Assembly (NCBI GenBank): GCA_027578815.1
Contig: JANBTH010000306.1
Span: forward strand, 1-21,340
From: Coemansia sp. RSA 1804
Taxonomy: Eukaryota; Kickxellomycota; Kickxellomycetes; Kickxellales; Kickxellaceae
Direction: 5' to 3'
Length of the DNA: 21,340 nt
Part shown: positions 1-8,429 of the stretch, piece after piece
Layout of the letters: every line of letters starts with the position of its first letter
Numbering within the stretch: the first letter of the stretch is position 1
Program-made: the position numbers and the translations under genes
The notes under the pieces: model-generated
What the model saw: only the letters and a program-made list of their open reading frames with translations
Told to the model about the DNA's origin: nothing
Databases searched by the model: none

Positions 1-2511
1 ACGCTTCTGACAAAAGTGTTCAAGCTTGACCCGGAGCGTCTGTATGTCACGTATTTTGGCGGCAACGAGGCGGATGGGCTGCCAGTGGACGCCGAGGCCA
101 AGCAGCTCTGGCTGGACATTGGGGTGCCAGAGTCGCGCATCCTGCCGTTTGGGTCGAAGGAGAACTTCTGGGAGATGGGCGAGATTGGTCCGTGCGGCCC
201 CTGCAGCGAGATCCACTATGACCGGATTGGAGGGCGCGATGCGGCGGCACTGGTGAACCTGGATGATCCGGATGTGCTGGAGATCTGGAACCTTGTGTTC
301 ATGGAGTTCAACCGCGAAACCGACGGCAAGCTGCGTCCGCTGCCGCACAAGCACATTGATACGGGACTGGGACTCGAGCGTCTAGTCTCGGTGCTGCAGG
401 ACAAGTCTTCCAACTATGACACCGACGTGTTTGTCCCGCTGTTTGAAGCCATCCAGGAACTCACTGGTGCTCGGCCGTACACCGGCAAACTGGGCGCAGC
501 TGACGCTGACGGTGTTGATATGGCGTACCGCGTGGTTGCCGACCACATCCGCACGCTTACGTTTGCGATCTCGGACGGCGGAATTCCGTCTAACGAGGGT
601 CGCGGCTATGTGGTGCGGCGTATCCTGAGGCGTGGCGCTCGTTATGCACGCAGAAAGTTTTCAGTTGAGCTGGGCAGCTTCTTTGCGCGGCTCGTCGACA
701 CCGTGGTTGCGAACATGGGCGATGCATTCCCTGAGATCACCAAGAACACGGACCTGATCAAGGAGATCCTGTGCGAGGAGGAAGAGAGCTTTGCGCGCAC
801 TCTTGATCGTGGCGAGCGGCTGTTTGAGCAAACAGTTGCCAAGATGCCCGAGGGCGTCACGGAGATTCCGGGCGCCAGCGTGTGGCGGCTGTACGATACG
901 TACGGGTTCCCGGTGGATCTGACGCGCATCATGGCGGAGGAGAGCGGGTTCAGCGTCAACGAGGACGAGTTCCAGCAGGAGCGCCAGCGGTCGCGCGATA
1001 TCTCCAAGCAGAAGAAGGGCGGCGCTGCTGGTGGTGCCGCTGTGACGCTCGATGTGCACGCAATTGCGCATCTTAACAAGCAGGGCGTGGCCAAGACCGA
1101 CGATGAGCCCAAGTACACGGCGCGGTCGGTTTCGGCGACGGTTCTGGCTGTGTATGACGGCAAGGTGTTTGTGCAGGGCGAGGAGCAGTCTATTGCTTCG
1201 AGTCCCGATGACGTTCCCGTTGTCGGCGTTCTTCTGGACCGCACCAACTTTTACGCCGAGCAGGGAGGCCAGGAATACGACACCGGCTCGTTTGTGTCGT
1301 CGGATCTGGCGTCCGAGTTCACGGTGGAGAATGTGCAGGTGTACGGCGGCTACGTTCTTCACACGGGTTTCCTCAAATACGGCTCCATCCGTGTTGGCGA
1401 CACCGTTGAGGCGCAGTACGATGTGCTGCGGCGTCTGCCGATTCGCAGCAACCACTCGGCCACGCACGTGCTGAACTATGCACTTCGCAAGGTTCTCTCG
1501 AACGAGGAGCCCGACCAGCGCGGCTCGCTTGTTGCGCCCGACAAGCTCCGCTTCGACTTTAACTGCAAGGCGCCGATCAAGCCCGAGGAGATTCGCGATA
1601 TCCAGGCCCTGTGCTGCAAGATCATCAGCGACAACCTCAAGGTCTATGCCCAGGAGGTTCCGCTTGCCGTAGCCAGCAAGATTGCTGGATTGCGCGCGGT
1701 CTTTGGCGAGTCGTACCCGGATCCCGTGCGCGTCGTGTCGATTGGCGCCGACATCGACCAGGTGCTCAAATCGCCAACCGAGAGCAAGTGGGCTGGCTTC
1801 TCTATCGAGTTCTGCGGCGGCACGCATGTGGGAAGCACCGGCGATATCAAGACATTCGCCATTGTTGAGGAAAGCAGCATTGCCAAGGGCATCCGTCGCA
1901 TTGTCGCAGTGACTGGCGAGGAGGCCATGAAGGCGCAGCTGGTGCAGCGGTCCCTGGAGGCCGAGGTCGGTGCGCTGAAGACGGTTCAGGGAGCGCAGCT
2001 GGACCAGGAGATCAAGCGTCTGACAAAGGAGCTCGATGCCGCATCGTTTGGCGTGTACGAGAAGCACGTTTTGCGCACGGAGTTTGAGCAGATCCGGAAG
2101 CGCTTCACGGATTCCGAGAAGGCTGCGAAGGCGGAGGCAGCCAAGCGTGCTACGGAGCAGGTGCAGACGCTGATTGAGCAGAATCCGGACCAGGACGCGT
2201 TTGTTGTGCGGCTGCCGGTTGCCGGGAAGGCGCTTGTGCAGGTTGCCACGTACGTCAAGGGCCTGAAGAACAAGGCCTTCTACTTCATTGCTCTTGACGG
2301 CGACGCCCAGGTTGCGCACCAGTGCGTTGTCGGCAAGCCGCTTGTTGCGCGCGGGCTCAAGGCCAACGAGTGGGCGGATGCGGTGGCTGCCGTTGTTGGC
2401 GGCAAGAACGGCGGCAAGGAGGAGTCGGCGCGCGGAAGCGGGACGCTCGTGGACAAGATCGATGAGGCTGTGGAGGTTGCCAAGGAGTTTGTCAAGACGC
2501 ATCTTCAGTAG
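1..2511 (+). CDS. ALA1: Alanyl-tRNA synthetase, 5'-truncated by the window edge
   Basis: Charges tRNA-Ala with alanine and clears mischarged Ser/Gly. The frame is open from base 1 and no start codon lies in the window, so the N-terminus (roughly 120 residues, judged against the usual ~958 of the yeast enzyme) lies upstream. Counting codons from base 1, the class II catalytic core shows GPCGPCSE (63-70), TGLGLER (121-127) and GRGYVVRRILRR (200-211). The editing domain has both halves of its zinc site, HSATH (485-489) and CGGTH (605-609). A charged helical stretch (~650-720) leads into the C-Ala domain, and the stop is TAG at 2509-2511. In most fungi one gene supplies both cytosolic and mitochondrial enzyme through alternative starts; the start region cannot be checked here. 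No frameshift or missing key residue was seen. Identity is very secure. Confidence 0.97.
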   Translation, partial: TLLTKVFKLDPERLYVTYFGGNEADGLPVDAEAKQLWLDIGVPESRILPFGSKENFWEMGEIGPCGPCSEIHYDRIGGRDAAALVNLDDPDVLEIWNLVFMEFNRETDGKLRPLPHKHIDTGLGLERLVSVLQDKSSNYDTDVFVPLFEAIQELTGARPYTGKLGAADADGVDMAYRVVADHIRTLTFAISDGGIPSNEGRGYVVRRILRRGARYARRKFSVELGSFFARLVDTVVANMGDAFPEITKNTDLIKEILCEEEESFARTLDRGERLFEQTVAKMPEGVTEIPGASVWRLYDTYGFPVDLTRIMAEESGFSVNEDEFQQERQRSRDISKQKKGGAAGGAAVTLDVHAIAHLNKQGVAKTDDEPKYTARSVSATVLAVYDGKVFVQGEEQSIASSPDDVPVVGVLLDRTNFYAEQGGQEYDTGSFVSSDLASEFTVENVQVYGGYVLHTGFLKYGSIRVGDTVEAQYDVLRRLPIRSNHSATHVLNYALRKVLSNEEPDQRGSLVAPDKLRFDFNCKAPIKPEEIRDIQALCCKIISDNLKVYAQEVPLAVASKIAGLRAVFGESYPDPVRVVSIGADIDQVLKSPTESKWAGFSIEFCGGTHVGSTGDIKTFAIVEESSIAKGIRRIVAVTGEEAMKAQLVQRSLEAEVGALKTVQGAQLDQEIKRLTKELDAASFGVYEKHVLRTEFEQIRKRFTDSEKAAKAEAAKRATEQVQTLIEQNPDQDAFVVRLPVAGKALVQVATYVKGLKNKAFYFIALDGDAQVAHQCVVGKPLVARGLKANEWADAVAAVVGGKNGGKEESARGSGTLVDKIDEAVEVAKEFVKTHLQ

Positions 2512-2582
2512 GCACAGCTCACTCATTTCTTAGCCTATTGTTTGTTGTTCTGGCCAGTCGAAAAATATAGGATTTTTAGTAT

Positions 2583-2588
2583 AATAAA
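2583..2588 (+). terminator. AATAAA poly(A) signal of ALA1
   Basis: A canonical AATAAA lies 72 bases after the ALA1 stop in a T/A-rich stretch. Directly after it come three GAGCC pentamers (2593-2607) and a short inverted partner (2592-2597 with 2619-2624), which could form a small GC-rich stem. Confidence 0.6.
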
Positions 2589-2790
2589 TGGCGAGCCGAG
2601 CCGAGCCGAATCGGGTTTGGCTCGTTCCTTTCCACTTTGTATTTTCTCCAATTTATGCGCAAAGTAAAGCTTGTCAACCAGTTTAGGCTTGTTCGCAACT
2701 AATCTGTTTTCTTTTCTCTTTTATTTTGATCTTTCGCGTGACCAGCATTAATTGGCCTCCTCTTTCCTCTCTTTGCTACAGCTAAACTAC

Positions 2791-2817
2791 ATGAAATGTC
2801 GGCACCGGAGTTTCTGA
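2791..2817 (+). other. Overlapping upstream ATG / 8-codon uORF at the VPS4 start
   Basis: An ATG at 2791 opens an 8-codon frame ending with TGA at 2815-2817. It overlaps the VPS4 start (2796) in another frame. The two ATGs sit in the string ATGAAATG, so a scanning ribosome could use either. A cap site between them, or leaky scanning, would be needed for efficient VPS4 translation. Confidence 0.4.
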
Positions 2818-4458
2818 ACGTACGTGGATGGAGCACTTGTATCTGCCCGCTTGGATTTCGAGGAGCCCTTGAATCGCTTTCTGCACTTGTGCTGGATTTG
2901 ATTGGGGGGGGGGGTGGGATGGCTCACATTGTGCAAGCGTATGCTGCTAATTAGGTTGCTGAATCATTGTTTGTTTAATCAACCTGTAGAAGGCCATCGA
3001 CATAATAAAAAAGGCAATCTCGGAGGACACGGCGGGGAACTACGAGGAGGCGTACAAGCTATACATCAACGGAATAGAGTGGTTCTTCACGGCGATCAAA
3101 TGTAAGTTGGGGCAGCTGGATTAGACTGGCGAGTATGCATTCTGTTTATAGCCTTATTTATACCAAATGACTGTTGGTGCTGCTTGTGCCAGGAGCAATG
3201 GTCCGGGTGTGTAGATGAAAAGAACGAGAGGACAAAGCAGAGCGTGCGGAAGAGACTTGTGGAGTACACGGATCGGGCAGAGCAGCTCAAGGCACACATA
3301 GCGAAGATGCGGGACAGCAAGCAGCAGGCGGTGGCGGTTGGAGGAAGCAGCTCGTCGGTGGGGAGCAGCAGCAAGAAGAAGCCGGGCGCGGCGGCAGGCG
3401 GCAGGGGGGGCAAGGGGGCGGACGATGGTAGTGGCGATGGGGCGCTCGACAGCGAAACAAAGAAGCTGCGGCAGGGCCTGGAGGGCGCGATTCTCAGCGA
3501 CAAGCCAAACGTGCACTGGGACGATGTGGCGGGGCTGGACGGCGCGAAGGAGGCGCTGAAGGAGGCGGTGATTCTGCCAATAAAGTTCCCGCAGCTGTTC
3601 ACCGGCAAGCGCACGCCGTGGCGCGGGATCCTGCTGTACGGGCCGCCGGGGACGGGGAAGTCGTACCTGGCCAAGGCGGTGGCCACCGAGGCGAACTCGA
3701 CGTTCTACGCGGTGTCGTCGTCGGATCTGGTTTCGAAGTGGATGGGAGAGAGCGAGCGGCTGGTGAAGAACCTGTTTGCCATGGCGCGCGAGAACAAGCC
3801 GTCGATTATATTCATCGACGAGGTGGACTCGCTGTGCGGGACGCGCGGCGAGGGCGAGTCGGAGGCGTCGCGGCGGATAAAGACGGAGCTGCTGGTGCAG
3901 ATGAACGGCGTAGGAAACGACGACACCGGGATCCTTGTGCTCGGCGCAACCAACATCCCGTGGGCGCTGGACACAGCCATCCGCCGGCGCTTCGAGAAGC
4001 GCATCTACATCCCGCTGCCCGACGCCGCGGCGCGCGCGCGCATGTTCCAGCTGCACATCGGGAACACGCCGTGCACGCTGACGCAGCGCGACTACCGGCT
4101 GTTAGCCGAGCGCACCGCCGGATACTCGGGATCGGACATCGCCGTCATCGTCAGGGACGCGCTGATGCAGCCGATCCGCAAGGTGCAGACGGCCACGCAC
4201 TTCAAGCGCGTCACCCGCGCGCTCGATCGGCTGCAGGCGCCGGGCGGGCCCCAGCGCCAGTACTGGACGCCCTGCTCGCCCGGCGCCGCCGACGCCGTGG
4301 AGAAGACGTGGGCCGAGGTTTCGGGCGACGAGCTGTGGGAGCCCGACCTCGTCTACGCGGACTTCCTCAAGGCCGTCAAGACCAGCAGGCCCACCGTCAA
4401 CGACGACGATCTGAAGAAGCAGATCGACTTCACCAGCGACTTTGGCCAGGAGGGCTAG
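2796..4458 (+). CDS. VPS4: VPS4-type AAA ATPase (three exons)
   Basis: Disassembles ESCRT-III polymers in endosomal sorting, cytokinesis and membrane repair. The gene model is exons 2796-2819, 2990-3101 and 3215-4458, giving 459 residues (the yeast protein has 437). Exon 1 encodes only MSAPEFLN. Exon 2 holds the rest of the MIT domain start, with KAIDIIKKAI and NYEEAYKLYINGIEW typical of the family. A TAT codon is split across intron 2, followed by EKNERTKQSVRKRLVEY and a Ser/Gly/Lys-rich linker. The AAA core has Walker A GPPGTGKS (188-195), Walker B with catalytic Glu248 in IIFIDEVDS, and the RRRFEKR arginine-finger region. The C-terminal DFLKAVKTSRPTV is the expected Vps4 end. Both introns have good donors (GTACGT, GTAAGT) and joining them restores the conserved MIT sequence without gaps. 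The first exon is the least certain part. Confidence 0.93.
2820..2989 (+). other. VPS4 intron 1 (170 bp) with an 11-G run
   Basis: The donor is GTACGT and the acceptor TGTAG. A CTAAT branch-point-like sequence lies near 2945-2950. The intron contains an uninterrupted run of 11 G (2904-2914) followed by T and GGG. Splicing joins MSAPEFLN to KAIDIIKKAI in phase 0, which matches the N-terminus of Vps4 proteins. Confidence 0.8.
3102..3214 (+). other. VPS4 intron 2 (113 bp)
   Basis: The donor is GTAAGT and the acceptor GTGTAG. The intron interrupts a tyrosine codon (T/AT). Joining gives AIK-Y-EKNERTKQ, the conserved junction between the MIT helices. An earlier CAG at ~3190 would place an in-frame stop, so it is not preferred. 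Confidence 0.85.
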
Positions 4459-4698
4459 AGCGCGCCATGCTTTGCTTTACTTTCCTTGCTTGTCTTATTA
4501 ATTACACTTCTTTCCACGCCCGCATCACGTGCGAGTCCCCACTGCCATGCCCGGACGCCTGGCGATGCCAAAAGCCGGCCCAGCCTCGGATCAGGGCGGC
4601 CGGCCGGCCCGCCAATCTCCGCACCGTCTGCGCGCACCGATCTACGCAGCTATCCTTTTCCACTCGTCCAGCAGCACCGGCATACCCCCGCTTCGCAA
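4459..4698 (+). promoter_or_regulatory. VPS4-SSL1 intergenic region with a CACGTG site
   Basis: This 240-bp gap must hold the end of VPS4 and the promoter of SSL1. A CACGTG palindrome (E-box, 4526-4531) lies about 170 bases before the SSL1 start, followed by a GC-rich GGCCGGCCGGCC tract near 4598-4610. No clear TATA box is present. The E-box as a functional site is inference. Confidence 0.35.
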
Positions 4699-6081
4699 AT
4701 GGCCGCCAGAAACAGCAGCAGCGATCCCGTCGACGACGACGACGACTACATCGACATCGACGACACCGGGCCCGAGGGCCTGAAGGGCGCGGACGGCGGG
4801 TACGCGTGGGAGGAGGAGTACAAGCGGTCGTGGGACGCGATCCAGGAGGACGACAGCGGCAGCATCCAGAGCGCAGTGAAGCACATGAGCGAGCAGCAGC
4901 TGCGGCGCAAGCGCCAGCGGCCGCGGGACACCTCGGCGATCCAGCGCGGGATCATCCGCCACGTGGCGGTGGTGGTTGACCAGTCGGACAGCATGGGCAT
5001 CAAGGACATGCATCCGTCGCGGATCCACGCCGCGCTGGCGGAGCTGCAGGCGTTCGTGGGCGAGTTCTTCGACCAGAACCCGATCTCGCAGATCGCCGTC
5101 ATCGCCACCAAGGACGGGCTGGCCGAGAAGCTGTCGGACCTGAGCGGGAACCCCGTCGACCACGTCGGCGCGCTGGCCGACCGGCGCAACAGGGACCTTG
5201 CCGGCGACCCGTCGGTGCAGAACGCGCTGGAGCTGGCGATGCACACGCTCCGGCGGGCGCCGGCGCACGGGGCGCGCGAGATCGTGTGCGTGCTGGGGTC
5301 CCTGACCACATGCGATCCGGGGGACATCGAGCGGACCCTGGATGCGCTCAAGCGCTGCGGCGTCCGCGTGTCGATCGTGCATCTGGCCGCCGAGGTGCAC
5401 GTGTACCGCCGCATTTGCCGCGAGACGCACGGGCTCTACTCGGTCCCCGAGTCCGAGCACTCGCTGCGCGACGCCCTGTTCGACCACGTGGCGCCGCCCC
5501 CCGTTGTCAGCGCCCGAAGCACGGCTGACATGATCCAGATGGGGTTCCCCATCAAGGCCAGCTACGCGGCGGTTCCCACCCCCTGCGTCTGCCACCACGT
5601 GCTCTCGTTCTCCGGCTACATCTGCCCGCGCTGCAGATCCAAGGTCTGCTCGCTGCCGACCGACTGCGATGTGTGCGGGTTGCCGCTGGTCTCGGCCCCG
5701 CATCTGGCCCGCTCCTACCACCACATGTTCCCCGAGGAGAACTACGAGGAAGAGGCGGAGAAGAAGCAGGAGGCGGAGGCGGAGGCGGTGGAGACGGAGA
5801 GCAAGGTGGCGGCGGAGTCTGGCGATTCTGCCTGCTACGGCTGCGGCGCGCACTGGATTGACAGCGCCGCCATCCAGCAGCATCAGCAGGAGCAGCAAGT
5901 GCACAGGGAGGAGGAGCTGATGGCTAGCGCGTCTGCCGCCTCAACCGCTGCTGCTGGCTCTGGCTCTGGCTCTGGCTCCGGCTCTGGCCGCTTCAGGTGC
6001 CCCAGATGCAAGCACCAGTTCTGCCTGGACTGCGACGTGTTTGTCCACGACACCCTCCACAACTGCCCCGGATGCGTGTAG
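4699..6081 (+). CDS. SSL1: TFIIH core subunit SSL1 / p44
   Basis: A subunit of the TFIIH core that stimulates the XPD/Rad3 helicase in transcription initiation and nucleotide excision repair. The protein has 460 residues and no intron. Residues 1-55 are acidic, with EYKRSWDAIQED just before the core. The vWA domain follows (about 88-270), with HVAVVVDQSDSM carrying a DxSxS metal-site-like motif at Asp94, then FFDQNPISQIAVI, EKLSDLSGNP and SLTTCDPGDIE, all close to human p44. Next is a C4 zinc finger (CVCHH...CPRC...C...CDVCG, 296-327). The C-terminal RING-like C4C4 domain begins CYGCG (379-383) and ends CPRCKHQFCLDCDVFVH...CPGC. About 45 residues of low complexity, including a (SG)n run at 420-430, separate its first cysteine pair from the rest. 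An upstream in-frame ATG at 4486 exists, but the conserved acidic N-terminus starts at 4699. Confidence 0.95.
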   Translation: MAARNSSSDPVDDDDDYIDIDDTGPEGLKGADGGYAWEEEYKRSWDAIQEDDSGSIQSAVKHMSEQQLRRKRQRPRDTSAIQRGIIRHVAVVVDQSDSMGIKDMHPSRIHAALAELQAFVGEFFDQNPISQIAVIATKDGLAEKLSDLSGNPVDHVGALADRRNRDLAGDPSVQNALELAMHTLRRAPAHGAREIVCVLGSLTTCDPGDIERTLDALKRCGVRVSIVHLAAEVHVYRRICRETHGLYSVPESEHSLRDALFDHVAPPPVVSARSTADMIQMGFPIKASYAAVPTPCVCHHVLSFSGYICPRCRSKVCSLPTDCDVCGLPLVSAPHLARSYHHMFPEENYEEEAEKKQEAEAEAVETESKVAAESGDSACYGCGAHWIDSAAIQQHQQEQQVHREEELMASASAASTAAAGSGSGSGSGSGRFRCPRCKHQFCLDCDVFVHDTLHNCPGCV

Positions 6082-6741
6082 GCGGACTTCAATAGCCATG
6101 TAACCGTGTATAAGAGAGGAATGGGCGTTTCTTGCTGGCCTGGAAATGAAAGGCGGGGGCAGAAGGGTTGTCAGCATCATTAATAATAGCGGCATTCTAG
6201 TGTGAGAACAATTTCATGGCTGTCAGTTTGGGTAGAAATATGTTGTAATATGCCTTGTGGAGCGTGTGCGGGGGGGGCGGAAAACAGAACCCCATTGCAA
6301 AAAAACATGCAAGGGCCAACTGGCCATGTTAATTTCACACGCTCACCAGTGCGCACATACAGAGATACACAGCGTATATTGCATATCGAAATGCCCAGCT
6401 GAATATATAATCCCAATATGTGTCCGGCTTTCTGGAATAATATGCGCTGGGCTCCAAATTAAATTGGCAAGTATTGCAATTTTTGATTGCTCGGCTTCCT
6501 TCACAACACTTTACAACTTAGAGCTGGTTTAAATGTTCTTTGATGCTGCTAGAAATCTCCCCCGTATAAAGGGAGAAACGTGCAATTCGTCCTGCTGTGG
6601 CCGCGCAATCCCGACACTATTAATTTCCTTTTTGGGTTGAACCCGTCTCCAGTTCTCTGCAAAACATATACTCCCTACCTTGTGCATCGTACTAGCGCAT
6701 CGATTCTCCCAAGCACATTACTTCCATTAATCGTACACGCC
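6082..6741. other. Intergenic region between SSL1 and the Cys/His-rich gene
   Basis: These 660 bp hold the SSL1 3' end and the promoter of the next gene. An eight-G run lies at 6270-6277 and a TATA box at 6565. Short frames on both strands here show no recognisable protein. Confidence 0.5.
6565..6570 (+). promoter_or_regulatory. TATA box of the Cys/His-rich secreted protein gene
   Basis: TATAAA in the context CCGTATAAAGGG, 172 bases before the ATG at 6742. A start about 30 bases downstream would give a 5' leader of ~140 nt. No ATG is in frame with the gene between there and 6742. A strong TATA box fits a regulated or highly expressed secreted-protein gene. Confidence 0.6.
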
Positions 6742-7179
6742 ATGATCCGGTCACTTGTAAGCGTCGGCCTGCTGGTTGCAGGCGCAGTGGCCGTGGCAGC
6801 CGCAGGTGCACACGCCGAAGCAGCACCAACATCCTCAGCAGCCCTGGCGCACGGAGTGCAGCTCTGCCAGCACGACTACGGGTGCTGCGGCGACGAGTGG
6901 GGGTGCGGCGAGCACCGCGACTGCTGCTGCTGCCACCACAAGGTTCCCGAAATCACCGTCCACGTGATCCAGCCGCCTCCGACGTTCATCTACGACGTCA
7001 CGCACACCGCCTGCTACACCGAGCACCACGACTGCTGCGGATGTCCGTACGTCTGCGGCCCGACGTGCCTCCCGCAGGGCGAGGTGCTGGCTCCCGCCAA
7101 TGTTGGCAGGAAGGTGGCCGTCTCCGACTGCGGCAAGGACTGCAAGCACCACCATCACTGCAAGAAGGACGATTACTGA
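6742..7179 (+). CDS. Small secreted cysteine/histidine-rich protein
   Basis: Not recognised as a named family. It has 145 residues. A hydrophobic signal peptide covers ~1-25 (Val/Ala-rich, ending GAHA before EAAPTS). The mature part has 17 cysteines, some in clusters (CC 48-49, CCCC 61-64, CC 98-99), and 13 histidines including HHHH at 136-139 followed by Cys140. Two Cys/His blocks are separated by a hydrophobic hinge with VIQPPPTFIYDV (75-86), which may be a single beta segment. The density of Cys and His suggests either a disulfide-stabilised wall or effector-like protein or extracellular metal binding; the sequence does not decide between them. The gene stands alone with its own TATA box. 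The start at 6742 is chosen because the signal peptide begins there. Confidence 0.8.
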   Translation: MIRSLVSVGLLVAGAVAVAAAGAHAEAAPTSSAALAHGVQLCQHDYGCCGDEWGCGEHRDCCCCHHKVPEITVHVIQPPPTFIYDVTHTACYTEHHDCCGCPYVCGPTCLPQGEVLAPANVGRKVAVSDCGKDCKHHHHCKKDDY

Positions 7180-8429
7180 ATCATAACAACCGCTCACTAA
7201 TCCTCCCTTTTTCCTTCTTTTACTCCAGCGCCTGTTACTAATTTCTTTTACTTGCATCTGAATAATCCCAATCACGCTCGTTATTGCTATTCATCGTGTG
7301 TGCTGACATGGTTGTGATTTTCTTCCCTTCTATTTTTATCAACGTTTATATATTCCTTATTTTTAATTAAGCACTGATTGTGATTTGGAAAAAGGGAGCC
7401 CGCGATTACAATGCCTGCTTGTTTTCTCCTTTCATCCCACGTCGGTCTAGTGATAAAAAGGAAAGCAAATTTAGGTAAGAAAACCTGGGGGTGGGCGATA
7501 AAAGACAATAGGAAAATGGACAGGTGTGACAAGCAGGCAACACAATATTTTTTAAACCGAACACAATGGCCTCCCCCCTTTTTTAATGCAATGTCGCTGG
7601 CCCATTCGCTCGTGCATTGCAAATGGGTAGGGATTTCTCTTGGCTCAAAACGCCAAGACAAATCAAGCATGAAAGGCGAATGGAAGCGAATGGAGAGCGG
7701 CGCTGGCATTATGTTTTCTATGTGCTGCAAACCGTTTCTTGCCGATCGGATTGCATGCTCTGCGAAAATCATGAATTGATGTGCAAAAGAAAAGAGAATA
7801 TGCAGTACAATTCAATTCAATATGGAGCAACAAGTAAAGAAACAAAAATAAAAACCTGTATTTCTTTTTGCTTCCTTCCAAAAGACGCTTCCATCTAAAC
7901 CATGCTGTTCCCTCATTCTTCTCCCAAGCAGAGGTTTCCTTTCACTTCCAAAAATAGGCACAAATTTTCTGTGAGTACAGAGGATGGCTTGGAAAGAGAA
8001 AAAGGCAAAGTGCGCAAAAAACAATGACCGAAATTTCAACCATTAAATCGCTCCCTTTCCAGGCCTGAACCATTAAAACTTTTGCTTTCCATCTGACCTC
8101 CTCTGTAGCAAAGGCGTCACAGCTCACGAAGAGGGAAGGAGTGTGTACATGCGCTTTTATTGGCGTGCTGGCCATTCCTGACACCCGGCCCCCCTTTTTG
8201 TCATTTACGACAGCGCTTACATGGGACAATATGGACATGCTGGACAGATTGAAACAAGCCAAAAAAAACATATCTCTCGCCTTGACACATCAACATCCAA
8301 GCTCCATCAGCATGACATTTTGCTGGACACGCCGGGCTTTTTCTTCTCCTTGCTTCTTGCTCTGTTGAATCTCGTAGCGACACATTTTTTACTTTTCTTT
8401 CTGCTCCTCTCGTGTAAAATATATAAAAA
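7180..8429. other. 1.25-kb intergenic region, no gene seen
   Basis: A/T-rich sequence holding the 3' flank of the Cys/His-rich gene and the promoter of the membrane-protein gene. Open frames of up to 161 codons on either strand are low-complexity and resemble nothing known. The last ~100 bases are pyrimidine-rich and end in TATATAAAAA directly at the next ATG. Confidence 0.5.

Noticed and set aside
661..2526. 621-codon open frame antisense to ALA1
   Set aside because: A shadow of strongly biased codons in ALA1; the sense strand has every alanyl-tRNA synthetase motif.
2592..2624. GAGCC pentamers after ALA1 as a regulatory element shared with 17030-17064
   Set aside because: The same pentamer occurs at both sites but they lie in unrelated contexts; likely simple-sequence coincidence.
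3618..4979. 453-codon plus-strand frame overlapping VPS4 and SSL1
   Set aside because: Arg/Ala-rich shadow in a GC-rich region; both real genes in other frames are unambiguous.
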